DNA from: Edaphobacter sp.
Lineage (GTDB): Bacteria > Acidobacteriota > Terriglobia > Terriglobales > Acidobacteriaceae
NCBI RefSeq assembly: GCF_028283685.1
Contig: NZ_JAPWKF010000001.1
Span: 124,001-188,000 of the forward strand
Length of the DNA stretch: 64,000 bases
Reading direction: 5' to 3'
The position numbers and the translations under genes are program-made. The notes beneath the pieces were generated by a model, which was not told the origin of the DNA, did not search any database, and was given only the letters and a program-made list of their open reading frames with translations. Shown here piece by piece: positions 17,255-26,048 of this stretch. Positions within the stretch are counted from its first letter, which is position 1. Every line of letters begins with the position of its first letter.

Positions 17255-18019
17255 TCACCGGACCGGGCCGAGTCCCATCTGCGGCAGGCGCGCCTGGACG
17301 GCGGGTGACAGTATCCAGTCGAGAAACGCATGGGCCGCGGCCTTCTGCTCGGATTTCGCCATGACCACGGCGCACTGCAGGATCGGGGCGTAGGTCTGTT
17401 TGGGGACGAGGACGTAGGTGCCGGAGTCTTTGAACTGTGGGGTGCTGGCCGCAGTTAGCGAGATGAATCCGAGCTGCGCATTGCCCGATTGAACGAACTG
17501 GGCCGCCTGGGAGATGTTTTCGCCGATGACGAGGTGCGGTTTCACCGTGTCGTACATCTTCATGCGCTGGAGGGCCATGACGGCGGCGCGTCCGTAGGGC
17601 GCTCGCTGGTCGTTGGCGATGGCGACGGAGGTGACACGCTTATCGACGAGGGTGTCTAGCGTAATTGGCTGGAGAGGAGAGTCCTTGCGTGCCCACAGGA
17701 CGAGCGTGCCCTTGGCATACTGCGTCGGTGCGCTGGAGTCGGCGAGTCCCGCCGCTACGATCTTCTCCGGGAAGACGAAGTCAGCTCCGAGGAACAGGTC
17801 GATGGGGGCGCCGTTGATGATCTGCGTGGCGAGGGTGCCGGAAGAGCCGAAGCTGATGGCAATCTTTACGCCGGTGGCTTTTTCATAGTCGGCTGCCAGC
17901 ACCGGAAGCACGGGCTGCAGGTCCGCTGCGGCGGCGACCCGAATCTCCCTGATTTGCTGCGCCTGTGATGGCGCCGAAGCGGCCAAGAAAAGCAGGAAAA
18001 ATGCCGTCAGAATCAACAT
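17255..18019 (-). CDS. modA: Molybdate ABC transporter substrate-binding protein
   Basis: This is the periplasmic component of the importer. From ATG 18019 the protein has a signal peptide (MLILTAFFLLFLAASAPSQA). The ModA fold follows, with VAAAADLQPVLPVLAADYEK, FGSSGTLATQI and INGAPIDLFLGAD; the Ser residues in these loops bind the oxyanion. An upstream ATG at 18091 would overlap the divergent thrC start and add a non-signal leader, so I reject it. The modA and thrC starts are only 56 bases apart, so their promoters must overlap. No ModE site was recognised. Confidence 0.92.
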   Translation of the reverse strand: MLILTAFFLLFLAASAPSQAQQIREIRVAAAADLQPVLPVLAADYEKATGVKIAISFGSSGTLATQIINGAPIDLFLGADFVFPEKIVAAGLADSSAPTQYAKGTLVLWARKDSPLQPITLDTLVDKRVTSVAIANDQRAPYGRAAVMALQRMKMYDTVKPHLVIGENISQAAQFVQSGNAQLGFISLTAASTPQFKDSGTYVLVPKQTYAPILQCAVVMAKSEQKAAAHAFLDWILSPAVQARLPQMGLGPVR

Positions 18020-18075
18020 GTGCAGCCGCTTCGCCTTGGGGCGAGTGCCGGCTTTGCGATAACCTAGAAGAACCC

Positions 18076-19470
18076 ATGAAAGTTGCGACACACGAACTCC
18101 GATGCACTGAGTGCGGCGCCAGAATTGCCGGCAACGCTGTCAATAGCATATTCCGCTGCCCGAATTGCAATGGCCTGTATGACGTCATCTATCCCTGGTC
18201 GTCCATTCCCGGCGAAGCCGCGACGCCTGTCGCCAGCAATCCGCCGAACGAGAGCGCGTTGCGCTGGCTCTGGAAGGAGCGCCGCACCTCGACGCTGTCG
18301 ATCGACCAGTCGGGTGTCTGGCGCTTCCGCGACTTGTTTCCGATTGTGGATGACGCCAATGTTGTCACGTTGCGCGAGGGCAATACGCCGCTCTATGAGC
18401 TGCCGCGTATCTCGAAGGCGGTTGGCCTGGACTGGGTGTTCGCGAAGCATCAGGGCATGAATCCTACCGGCTCGTTCAAAGACACAGGCATGACGGCGGC
18501 GCTTTCGGTCGCCAAAGAGCGTGGTTTCGAGTGGGTCGCCTGCGCTTCGACGGGTAACACCTCAGCAGCGATGGCTGCCTATGCGGCGCGGGCTGGAATG
18601 CGCTCGATCGTGTTTATCCCTGAGGGTAAGATTGCCTGGGGCAAGCTGTCGCAGTCGATGGACTACGGCGCACTCACCATCCAGCTGAAGACGGACTTCG
18701 ATGGCTGCGTGAACGTACTGACCGATCTGGTGAACCGTTTCCCGATCATGCTGCTGAACTCAGTGAACCCCTATCGTCTGGAGGGCCAGAAGACACCCGC
18801 CTTCGAGATTGTGGAGCAGATGGAGTGGCAGGTTCCGGAGCATGTGATCGTGCCCGGAGGGAATCTCGCCAACGGTTCAGCGCTGGCCAAGGGCTTCAGC
18901 GAGATGCATCGCCTCGGTCTGATCTCGCGGATTCCGAAGATCAGCATCATCCAGGCGGAGGGCGCCAATCCGCTGTATCGTTCGCTGCAGGAGAACGGTG
19001 GCGAGGAGTTGATCCCGGTAAAGGCCAATACTCGCGCAACCGCGATCCGCATCGGCAACCCGGCTTCGTGGCGCAAGGCGCTGCGCGCGCTGCGTACGAC
19101 CGGCGGCTGGTGCGAGCAGGTGACTGAGCAGGAGATCGCACTGGCCAAGGCGCAGATCGGCGCGGAAGGCATCGGCTGCGAGCCCGCTTCGGCCGTGACG
19201 CTGGCTGGACTGAAGAAGCTGGTTGCACAAGGCAGGATTACGAGGGAAGAGCGTGTTGTTCTGGTCCTGACGGGCCATACGCTTAAGGACTCGAACTACA
19301 CGATCGACTATCATCGTGGCGAGTTGCTGACAGCAGAGGAGAACGCAGAGATCTCCTCCGCGGATCAGGCGCTGCACGAGGCATTGCGCAAGCCGCCAAT
19401 CGTACTTGACCCCGATACAGACACGGTGTTTCGCGCGCTTGAGACACAGATGAAGCTGGTCCACGCATGA
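18076..19470 (+). CDS. thrC: Threonine synthase
   Basis: ThrC is a PLP enzyme that turns O-phospho-L-homoserine into L-threonine. The 464-residue protein starts at ATG 18076 with a four-cysteine zinc-ribbon-like N-terminus (CTECGARI ... CPNCNGLYD), as in the archaeal/acidobacterial form. The PLP lysine is in NPTGSFKDTGM near residue 137. The glycine/serine loop CASTGNTSAAMAAYAARAG follows. The longer upstream frame from 17965 is not conserved and overlaps modA. The gene overlaps thrB by ATGA, indicating translational coupling. Confidence 0.95.
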   Translation: MKVATHELRCTECGARIAGNAVNSIFRCPNCNGLYDVIYPWSSIPGEAATPVASNPPNESALRWLWKERRTSTLSIDQSGVWRFRDLFPIVDDANVVTLREGNTPLYELPRISKAVGLDWVFAKHQGMNPTGSFKDTGMTAALSVAKERGFEWVACASTGNTSAAMAAYAARAGMRSIVFIPEGKIAWGKLSQSMDYGALTIQLKTDFDGCVNVLTDLVNRFPIMLLNSVNPYRLEGQKTPAFEIVEQMEWQVPEHVIVPGGNLANGSALAKGFSEMHRLGLISRIPKISIIQAEGANPLYRSLQENGGEELIPVKANTRATAIRIGNPASWRKALRALRTTGGWCEQVTEQEIALAKAQIGAEGIGCEPASAVTLAGLKKLVAQGRITREERVVLVLTGHTLKDSNYTIDYHRGELLTAEENAEISSADQALHEALRKPPIVLDPDTDTVFRALETQMKLVHA

Positions 19471-20402
19471 GTACGGCCGTCTCTTCGCCAGGACCGGTGA
19501 GGTTGCGCCTCCCGGCCACCTCGGCCAATCTGGGGCCAGGTTTTGATTCACTCGGGCTGGCGATGTCGCTCTACCTGACCATCGAGGCGAGGGTTTCTGA
19601 GACGGGAGCCTTCAGCATCGATGCGACAGGCCGCAATGCGGAGATGTGTTCACAGGTTGAGAACAACCTCATCCTGACGACATACATGGACGTACTCGCG
19701 AATGCGGGGAAGATTGCGCCGCGACTATCCCTGCAGCTGGATAACGAGATTCCGCTTGGCATGGGATGTGGCTCGAGCGCAGCCGCGCTGGTCGCGGGTG
19801 TCATGTTGGCGAATCACTTCGGCGAGATGGGGTGGACGCCGGAGCAGGTTCTAGCTGAGGCGTGCCGCCGGGAGGGGCATCCGGATAACGTGGCTGCGTG
19901 CCTTCTTGGGGGGATGACGGTGTCCGGCATGCACCAAGGTCGTGTTATTACTGCAACTTATATCGATAATATCGACTGGAAGTTGATGGTTGCCATGCCG
20001 TCGTCCAGCCTGTCGACGAGCAAAGCCAGGGCGCTGCTACCGGAGAATTATTCGAAGGCGGATGCCGTGGCGAACGTTCAGGCGACAGCGTTGCTGGTGT
20101 CGGCCTTTGCGCTGAAGCGCGGCGATCTGTTGAGTGCGGCGATGCAAGACCGCATCCATCAGCCCTACCGTATGCAGGCTTGCCCTCTGTTGCCGATGCT
20201 GTTGCCCCTGGCAGGATCGTGGGGAGTGCTTGGCGTTGCTCTAAGTGGTGCAGGGCCATCGGTGCTGGTGATTGCTGAAGCGAACGAGGATTCTTCGGCT
20301 CTGCGAGCCCGGATTCGTTCAGCGGCTAGCGCCCCTGAGCTGGAAGTTGTTGAAACAAAAGTATCTTCCGGCGCAGATTCAATCTCCATCGTTATTACAT
20401 AA
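19467..20402 (+). CDS. thrB: Homoserine kinase
   Basis: ThrB phosphorylates homoserine to give the ThrC substrate. The 311-residue GHMP-family kinase has the N-terminal PATSANLGPGFDSLGLA motif, the ATP loop PLGMGCGSSAAALVAG and a C-terminal GAGPSVLVIAE motif. Its start overlaps the thrC stop by four bases (ATGA 19467-19470). A hairpin about 100 bases downstream probably ends the operon. Confidence 0.96.
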   Translation: MSTAVSSPGPVRLRLPATSANLGPGFDSLGLAMSLYLTIEARVSETGAFSIDATGRNAEMCSQVENNLILTTYMDVLANAGKIAPRLSLQLDNEIPLGMGCGSSAAALVAGVMLANHFGEMGWTPEQVLAEACRREGHPDNVAACLLGGMTVSGMHQGRVITATYIDNIDWKLMVAMPSSSLSTSKARALLPENYSKADAVANVQATALLVSAFALKRGDLLSAAMQDRIHQPYRMQACPLLPMLLPLAGSWGVLGVALSGAGPSVLVIAEANEDSSALRARIRSAASAPELEVVETKVSSGADSISIVIT

Positions 20403-20498
20403 AAGTAATCTTTCTTTGAGTTACCTAAGATTCCTTTATTTTTGAGGCAAAACTTCGTACTGTTTGGCTGTGGGCAGTTCTGGGGAGGGCTGCTACGC

Positions 20499-20541
20499 CG
20501 CCCGTTGACCTCTCTTACGAGAGGTCCGGGCGTTTCCTCTT
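20499..20541 (+). terminator. Double-stem terminator after thrCB
   Basis: Outer stem cgcccg / cgggcg and inner stem acctctc / gagaggt enclose a TTAC loop and are followed by TTTCCTCTTT. It lies 97 bases past the thrB stop. Confidence 0.7.
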
Positions 20542-20706
20542 TAAGCCGGGTTCGGCTCAACGTGCAGATTTGAATATTCTTCCGGGATGCGAATCTCAAG
20601 CCATTCCTAGATTTGAAACTGTACGTCTTTGATTGCATCTATTATGGTGAAGGTCGCTCGGACAGATTCTGGGTGGGTAATCGAGAGCATCTTGGGAGGG
20701 AAGTAC

Positions 20707-21039
20707 ATGGCAGGACAGTTCGTAACAGAAGTCAACGATGCAAATTTTGAGAAGGACGTCCTTCAGTCGGATCAGCCGGTTCTGGTGGACTTCTGGGCGG
20801 CCTGGTGCGGTCCCTGTCGTGCGCTCGCTCCCGTCGTCGATGAAGTGGCAAGCCATTATCAGGGCCAGCTGAAGGTCATGAAGATGGACGTGGACGCGAA
20901 CACGGCGACCCCCATGCGTTACGGAATCCGTGGCATCCCCGCGCTTCTGATCTTCAAGGATGGAAAGGTTGCGGAGCAGATTGTGGGCTACGTGCCGAAG
21001 GACACCATCGACAAGTCGGTGACGAAGGTTCTCGCATAA
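20707..21039 (+). CDS. trxA: Thioredoxin
   Basis: The 110-residue cytoplasmic thioredoxin has the WCGPC active site at residues 33-37 after VLVDFWAA. The cis-proline loop GIRGIPALLIFKDG follows. I chose ATG 20707 because it has a GGGAGG ribosome site and gives the normal family length; upstream ATGs at 20629 and 20644 would add a non-conserved leader. The gene is monocistronic, with a strong terminator. No classic CATC-type thioredoxin reductase gene is present in the window. Confidence 0.96.
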   Translation: MAGQFVTEVNDANFEKDVLQSDQPVLVDFWAAWCGPCRALAPVVDEVASHYQGQLKVMKMDVDANTATPMRYGIRGIPALLIFKDGKVAEQIVGYVPKDTIDKSVTKVLA

Positions 21040-21057
21040 ATTGACCTTGAATTTCAC

Positions 21058-21097
21058 GCAAAGGCCTGCGGCTTCAGTCGCAGGCCTTTTTGCTTTT
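21058..21097 (+). terminator. Terminator after trxA
   Basis: The stem gcaaaggcctgcg / cgcaggcctttttgc is followed by a T-rich run. Confidence 0.88.
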
Positions 21098-21159
21098 TGC
21101 GGCTGGTGAAGTTCGCGCTGTATGAGGAAGATACGACGGCCTGACGTTACACTCGATGC

Positions 21160-22566
21160 ATGCTTGAGTGGATCCTGTTCCGCGTGATTCTGGTAGCGTT
21201 CTTCATCCTGGCCACCAGCTTCTTCGTCGCAGCCGAGTTTGCCTTGGTGAGCGTACGCGAAACCCGCATTCAGCAGCTGATCACACTGGGCAGGCCGGGG
21301 GCGCGCACGGCGCTCAAGCTGAAGCACTCCATCGACGAATTTCTTCCAGCCGTGCAACTGGGTGTGACGCTGGCTTCGCTGGCTCTGGGCTGGATCGGCG
21401 AGCCTGCCGTGGCGGATATGATTCTGCGTTCTACGGCAAGCTGGCTGCACGCCCTGCCAGCCCACGCAGATATCTACGCCCATAGCGTTGCGGTCATGCT
21501 GGCCTTTGCCATCATCACCTACTTCGAGGTGTTGCTGGGCGAGCTGGTGCCGAAGTCGCTGGCGTTGCAGCGGACTGAACGGATCGCGCTGGCGGTTGCC
21601 GGGCCGATGGATGCCTTTATCCGCATGACGCGGCCGGTGGTGAAGCTGATGAACGGGTCCGCGACCGTGGTTCTGCGGCTGTTCCGCGCACCGCTGCATG
21701 GCGAGGGGGCAGTGCACTCTCCGGAGGAGCTGAAGCTGATTGCCACGGCGACGCGACGCATGGGGCTGTTGCCGGTCTTTCAGGAAGAGATCATCCATCG
21801 CGCGATCGAACTGAATCACGTGGTGGTGCGCGAGATTATGACTCCCCGGGGCAAGATCTTTTCATTGCCGGCGGATCTTCCCATGGAGCAGGCCAGCGCA
21901 CGGATTGTGGATGAGCAGCACTCGCGAGTTCCGGTTTACGATGCGTCGGCAGAGGGCTCAGGGATCGACAACATCGCGGGCATCGTCTACTCGAAGGATG
22001 TGTCGCGGTTTATGCACCTGCGGTCAGTGGCGCTGGCGCTGGGTGGCCGTGGGCAGTCGGGATTGACGCTGCGTCACGTGATGCGACCACCGACGGTGGT
22101 GCCGGAGACCAAGCTGGCGATGGAGCTGTTGCAGGAGTTCCAACTGCACCGTCGCCAGATTGCGATTGTGGTGGATGAGTTTGGTTCGACGGCGGGCCTC
22201 GTGACCGCAGAGGACATCCTGGAGCAACTGGTGGGTGAGGTGGACGATGAGTTCGATGTCACCAGATCTGCTCTGCCTAGCGCGACCGGGGTAATGTCGC
22301 TGGATGGTTCGACGAGCCTGCGCGATCTGAGAACGCAGTTGCACTGGGAGTTTCCGCGCGAGGCAGCGGTGGAGACGTTGGCAGGATTTCTTCTGGCTCA
22401 GCTTGGTCATATTCCGACAAACGGCGAGAGCCTGGAGTACGACGGGCGCAGGTTTACGATCGCGGAGATGGCCGGGCATCGCATCAGCCGCGTGAACGTC
22501 GAACCGGTCGAGACGCCAATTGATTACGCTCCCTATGAGGAAGAGAGCAGGGAAGCCACGCAATGA
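21160..22566 (+). CDS. CNNM/CorC-HlyC-type membrane protein with CBS domains
   Basis: The 468-residue protein has an N-terminal DUF21 (CNNM) transmembrane domain of about 200 residues, including FFVAAEFALVSVRETRI and QLGVTLASLALGWIGEPAV. Two CBS domains follow (about 215-340, with VVREIMTPRGKIFSL, and IAIVVDEFGSTAGLVTAEDILEQLVGEVDDE). A C-terminal CorC/HlyC domain ends it. Relatives act in magnesium or cobalt efflux. The downstream permease gene starts inside its stop codon region (ATGA overlap). Confidence 0.9.
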   Translation: MLEWILFRVILVAFFILATSFFVAAEFALVSVRETRIQQLITLGRPGARTALKLKHSIDEFLPAVQLGVTLASLALGWIGEPAVADMILRSTASWLHALPAHADIYAHSVAVMLAFAIITYFEVLLGELVPKSLALQRTERIALAVAGPMDAFIRMTRPVVKLMNGSATVVLRLFRAPLHGEGAVHSPEELKLIATATRRMGLLPVFQEEIIHRAIELNHVVVREIMTPRGKIFSLPADLPMEQASARIVDEQHSRVPVYDASAEGSGIDNIAGIVYSKDVSRFMHLRSVALALGGRGQSGLTLRHVMRPPTVVPETKLAMELLQEFQLHRRQIAIVVDEFGSTAGLVTAEDILEQLVGEVDDEFDVTRSALPSATGVMSLDGSTSLRDLRTQLHWEFPREAAVETLAGFLLAQLGHIPTNGESLEYDGRRFTIAEMAGHRISRVNVEPVETPIDYAPYEEESREATQ

Positions 22567-23513
22567 AGAGTGCTGCATTCTGGCGGCCGGTGCGCCGCGT
22601 ACTGGTCACGTTGCCGGTGCTGTGGGTGGTGGTTTCGGTAGTGTTTTTCCTGATTCACCTGGTGCCGGGAGACCCGGTCGTACAGATGCTTGGAGAGGGG
22701 GCGACGGCATCAGATATCGGTGCTCTTCGTCATGCGTATGGACTGGATGCACCGCTGGGGGATCAGTATCTCCATTATTGGCGAGGGATCATGCATCTGG
22801 ACCTGGGAAGCTCGCTGCGGATGCACGATAGCGTGATGCACCTGGTGTTGCAACGCTATCCGTATACACTGGCGCTGACGCTGGCGGCGATGGTGATCGG
22901 CGTGGCCGTCTCTCTTCCTGCGGGCGTATTGTCGGCATTGCATCGCAATCGGTGGCAAGATCGTACGCTGGGAGTCGTGTCGCTGATCGGTCTGTCGTTT
23001 CCAAATTTTGCTCTTGGTCCGATCCTGATCCTAGTCTTTTCAATTGCTTTGGGTTGGTTGCCGGTTTCGACGGCGGGCAATGGCGGCGGCGGTGATTTTC
23101 TGCTGCACCTGGTGCTGCCGGGGCTGACGTTGGGGCTCTCGCTGGCGGCGGTGCTCACGCGGATGGTGCGCACGGCGATGCTGGAGGAGTTGGGGCAGGA
23201 CTACATTCGCACGGCGCGGGCCAAGGGGCTTACGGAGAATCAAGTCGTTTATCGCCATGCACTACGTAACGCTTTAATTCCGATTCTGACCGTTATGGGG
23301 CTGCAGTTTGGTTCGCTTCTGTCGGGGGCGATTGTGACGGAGACGATCTTCAGCTGGCCCGGTCTGGGGCGGTTGACACTGTCTGCGATCTCGAATCGCG
23401 ATTATGCACTGGTGCAGGGCTGCATTCTTGCCATCGGGCTGACGTATGTCGCGGTCAATTTGCTGACGGATATTGCCTACACCATCGTTAATCCACGCAT
23501 GCGCCGAGCGTAG
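22563..23513 (+). CDS. ABC transporter permease, DppB-type (peptide/nickel)
   Basis: The 316-residue protein has six predicted helices and DppB/OppB signatures. FFLIHLVPGDPV is near the N-terminus, and the EAA loop reads DYIRTARAKGLTENQVVYRHALRNALIPI. Such subunits pair with a DppC partner to import oligopeptides. The likely partner is at 24722-25600 but on the opposite strand. No ATPase or binding-protein gene is in the window. It overlaps the CNNM-type gene by four bases. Confidence 0.9.
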   Translation: MKSAAFWRPVRRVLVTLPVLWVVVSVVFFLIHLVPGDPVVQMLGEGATASDIGALRHAYGLDAPLGDQYLHYWRGIMHLDLGSSLRMHDSVMHLVLQRYPYTLALTLAAMVIGVAVSLPAGVLSALHRNRWQDRTLGVVSLIGLSFPNFALGPILILVFSIALGWLPVSTAGNGGGGDFLLHLVLPGLTLGLSLAAVLTRMVRTAMLEELGQDYIRTARAKGLTENQVVYRHALRNALIPILTVMGLQFGSLLSGAIVTETIFSWPGLGRLTLSAISNRDYALVQGCILAIGLTYVAVNLLTDIAYTIVNPRMRRA

Positions 23514-23573
23514 CGACAGAAGTGCGCTGCTATGCTGAAGGCCGGTGACGGGAGCCGTGCTGGCTTAGGAGTC

Positions 23574-24245
23574 ATGATGTTCAAGACAGTCCTGTTGCAA
23601 AGAATGGCGAGGGTGCTGCTGGCAGGCCTGTTGTGCGTGGCTCCCAGCAGCAGTCATGATGCGCAGGCCACATCGCCGCGCCTTGGCGGAGCGGCGACGC
23701 CTGTTCCCGATCCCACAGCTCCGGCGGCAAGCCACTTTCATGACACGACCTACGGCGTGTCGTTCGAGGTGCCGACGGCATGGACGCTGACGAAGCGGGA
23801 CGCAGAGTTGAGCACGCTCGCCTATGACGTTCGGACAGCGCCTGCATCGAGCCGTATGCGAGCGCTGGCGACGATCTCGTTCAATCCACATCCGAGGTCA
23901 ACGTTTTCTGGCGCGCTGTTTTACTTCAGCGTGGTGCCTCACTCGTCGGAATCGGAATGCAGTCAGGAGGCTTCGGTGCAGGCTCCGAGAACCGTGACGA
24001 CGGCGACGATTGGCGGTGTGCCGTTCCGGCATGGCTACGACGAGCATGGAACGATCTGTACAGAGTCGCGCGATGAGATCTATACGTCGTTCAGGAAGAA
24101 CGCTTGTTACCGCTTCGACCTGGTGATTAATACGTTCTGTGGCGGTGAGGTCAGCGGGGTGCGCGAGATATCGCCGAGTGAGCTGGACGCGGTGCGGCAG
24201 CGACTGCAGTCCATTCTTGCAACGGTGAGCTTCGACGGCAAATAG
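23574..24245 (+). CDS. Exported protein of unknown function
   Basis: The 223-residue product starts at ATG 23574 (or ATG 23577, better spaced from AGGAG) with a signal peptide. The segment YGVSFEVPTAWTLTKRDAEL resembles the opening of PsbP/DUF1795-like exported domains, which is a weak match. There are five cysteines in the mature part, so disulfides are possible. It follows the permease by about 60 bases. Its stop abuts that of the convergent phosphoesterase gene. Confidence 0.7.
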   Translation: MMFKTVLLQRMARVLLAGLLCVAPSSSHDAQATSPRLGGAATPVPDPTAPAASHFHDTTYGVSFEVPTAWTLTKRDAELSTLAYDVRTAPASSRMRALATISFNPHPRSTFSGALFYFSVVPHSSESECSQEASVQAPRTVTTATIGGVPFRHGYDEHGTICTESRDEIYTSFRKNACYRFDLVINTFCGGEVSGVREISPSELDAVRQRLQSILATVSFDGK

Positions 24246-24704
24246 CTAGGAGATCAGCTCGACGATACGGGCGTCGACGCTGCTCGCGGAGATGGTCAGC
24301 AGCGCCACAGTGATGGGGAGGCGAAAGCGTCTTGGGCCTGCGCTGCCCGGATTGAGAAAGAGAACTCCATCATGTCGCTGGACAGAGGGACGATGGGAGT
24401 GGCCGCTCACGACGACGGAGAAGCCTGCAACCTTTGGGTTGAGGTCAAGGTCGTGGAGAGAGTGCAGCATGAAGAGATGCCGGCCGCCCAGTTCGATGAC
24501 CTCGATGGGCGGCAGCGCGGCACAGGGACCATGTGTATCGACGTTACCGCGAATGGCGGTGACGGGAGCGATGGCGGCGAGTGCATCGAGGATGGCGAAC
24601 TCGCCGACGTCTCCTGCGTGAAGGATGTGCTCGGCCTCGGCGAGAGCAACGAGGGCTTCGGGCCGAAGCAGGCCGTGGGTGTCGGAGATGATGCCGATAA
24701 GCAT
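24246..24704 (-). CDS. Metallophosphoesterase, YfcE/MJ0936 type
   Basis: The 152-residue protein matches the small calcineurin-like phosphodiesterases. Metal ligands are visible in IISDTHG (D and H), HAGDVGE, RGNVDTHG, HSLHD and SGHSHRP. Members hydrolyse phosphodiesters in vitro, with uncertain natural substrates. It lies 17 bases downstream of the DppC-type permease on the same strand. Confidence 0.9.
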   Translation of the reverse strand: MLIGIISDTHGLLRPEALVALAEAEHILHAGDVGEFAILDALAAIAPVTAIRGNVDTHGPCAALPPIEVIELGGRHLFMLHSLHDLDLNPKVAGFSVVVSGHSHRPSVQRHDGVLFLNPGSAGPRRFRLPITVALLTISASSVDARIVELIS

Positions 24705-24721
24705 GGGCGGTCCTTGTTGGC

Positions 24722-25600
24722 TTAGACGCCGGTTTCGAGGTGAGTGCGGGGGTCCATTAGGTCACGCAGAGCATCGCCAAGAAAGTTGAAGGAAAGCACG
24801 CAGAGCATCACGGCAATCGCGGGGAAGAAGACGAGATGGGGCGAGTCGAAGAGGTGTGAGCGTGCGTCGTTGAGCATGGAACCCCAGCTGGCGGCTGGAG
24901 GAGGAACGCCGAGTCCCAGGAAGCTGAGCGTGGCCTCAGCCATGACGGCGGTCGCCATGCCGATGGCCGCCTGCACGATGAGCGGCTGAACGATGTTGGG
25001 AAGGATGTGTCGGGCGAGAATTCGAAGGTCGGAGGCTCCGAGCGCTCGCGCGGCTTCGATGAACTCGCGCTCCTTGATGGCCATGACCTGTCCTCGTACC
25101 AGGCGTGCATATCCGACCCATCCCGTGATGGCGAGGGCAAGGACGACGTTGACCAGGCCTGGTCCCATGAAGGCGACGACGGCGATTGCCAGCAAAATGC
25201 CCGGCAGTGCGAGAAAGGCGTTGGTGAGGTAGACGTTGATGATGGTGTCGAGCAGCCCGCCATAAAAGCCAGCGAGACATCCAGCGACGAGCCCGGTCGC
25301 AAGCGAGAGGCCGACGACGCTGACAGCGACAATCAGCGAGATGCGTGCGCCATAGATGGTGCGGGAGAGCGTGTCGCGGCCCAGTTCGTCGGTGCCGAAC
25401 CAGTGGGACGCTGTAGGGCCGGAGAGGCGGCCTGCAAGATTGAGCGTGGCTGGATCTTGCGGAGCCAGCCAGGGAGCAAATATCGCGCAAACGGTGAAGA
25501 TAATCAGAAGAACCATACCGATTGCTGCGAGAGGCTGAGTCGAGAAACGATTGAGCAACCCTAACTTGGTACCATAGGTCATATAGAGATGATCCAGCAT
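24722..25600 (-). CDS. ABC transporter permease, DppC-type (peptide/nickel)
   Basis: The protein of about 292 residues has an N-terminal helix with a DppC-type N-domain (FAPWLAPQDPATLNLAGRL), then HWFGTDELGRDTLSR and an EAA loop (EFIEAARALGASDLRILARHILPN). ATG 25600 is preferred over the TTG at 25624 because of the CAGGAAG ribosome site. It is the usual partner of DppB-type permeases, yet here the DppB gene is 1.2 kb away and convergent. Confidence 0.9.
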   Translation of the reverse strand: MLDHLYMTYGTKLGLLNRFSTQPLAAIGMVLLIIFTVCAIFAPWLAPQDPATLNLAGRLSGPTASHWFGTDELGRDTLSRTIYGARISLIVAVSVVGLSLATGLVAGCLAGFYGGLLDTIINVYLTNAFLALPGILLAIAVVAFMGPGLVNVVLALAITGWVGYARLVRGQVMAIKEREFIEAARALGASDLRILARHILPNIVQPLIVQAAIGMATAVMAEATLSFLGLGVPPPAASWGSMLNDARSHLFDSPHLVFFPAIAVMLCVLSFNFLGDALRDLMDPRTHLETGV

Positions 25601-26048
25601 CGCTTCCTGGCGCAGGAAATGCAACCGCAGGCGTTGCAGGTAATTAGTTTAAACGGATCCGAATGACTTAGTGTTTTGCAAAATCGAGGAATCCCCTGAA
25701 ACAGACGTGGCTCTCTGAGGGCTGTCAGAATACCGCGGAGTGATCTGCTCGGCTAACCGCATGCTGTCAGAGAACGGGTCGTGTGGGCTACAGCCGATCC
25801 GGACACAGATAGATTAGCCATATAGTTGACGACGATACTGTGCATAACGGATGCGGTGTTATCGAGAAAACCCGATGCACGACGCGCCGCGGCCAATTGG
25901 AATAGGTAGGGCGGGACAAGTCCTTTCCTGTCAATGGGAACCACTAGAAATTTTATGAGCCATTGGCGTAGTTTAATGTCCTGTAAGAGATCCTGTAAGC
26001 TTCAGATAAATTGGGTCTGCCGACCTAATCAGCAAGGAGAGTCATCGT
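25601..26048. other. Long intergenic region upstream of gmd
   Basis: About 450 bases lie between the divergent dppC-type and gmd genes. A short minus-strand ORF (25753-25944) has no family features and I leave it out. The region contains a TTTTGCAAAA palindrome (25674-25683) and a direct repeat of tcctgtaag close to 25980. Both could be regulatory, but no promoter is convincing. It ends with the AAGGAG ribosome site of gmd. Confidence 0.4.

Noticed and set aside
20629..20706. N-terminal extension of thioredoxin
   Set aside because: The extension is not family-like, and a strong ribosome site precedes ATG 20707.
21811..22085. Other CACGTG-containing sites as further parS copies
   Set aside because: The arms around these cores (near 21817 and 22075) do not match the GTTCC/GGAAC or GTTTC/GAAAC half-sites.
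25753..25944. 63-codon minus-strand ORF in the gap before gmd
   Set aside because: No ribosome site, no motif and no neighbour support; likely chance.
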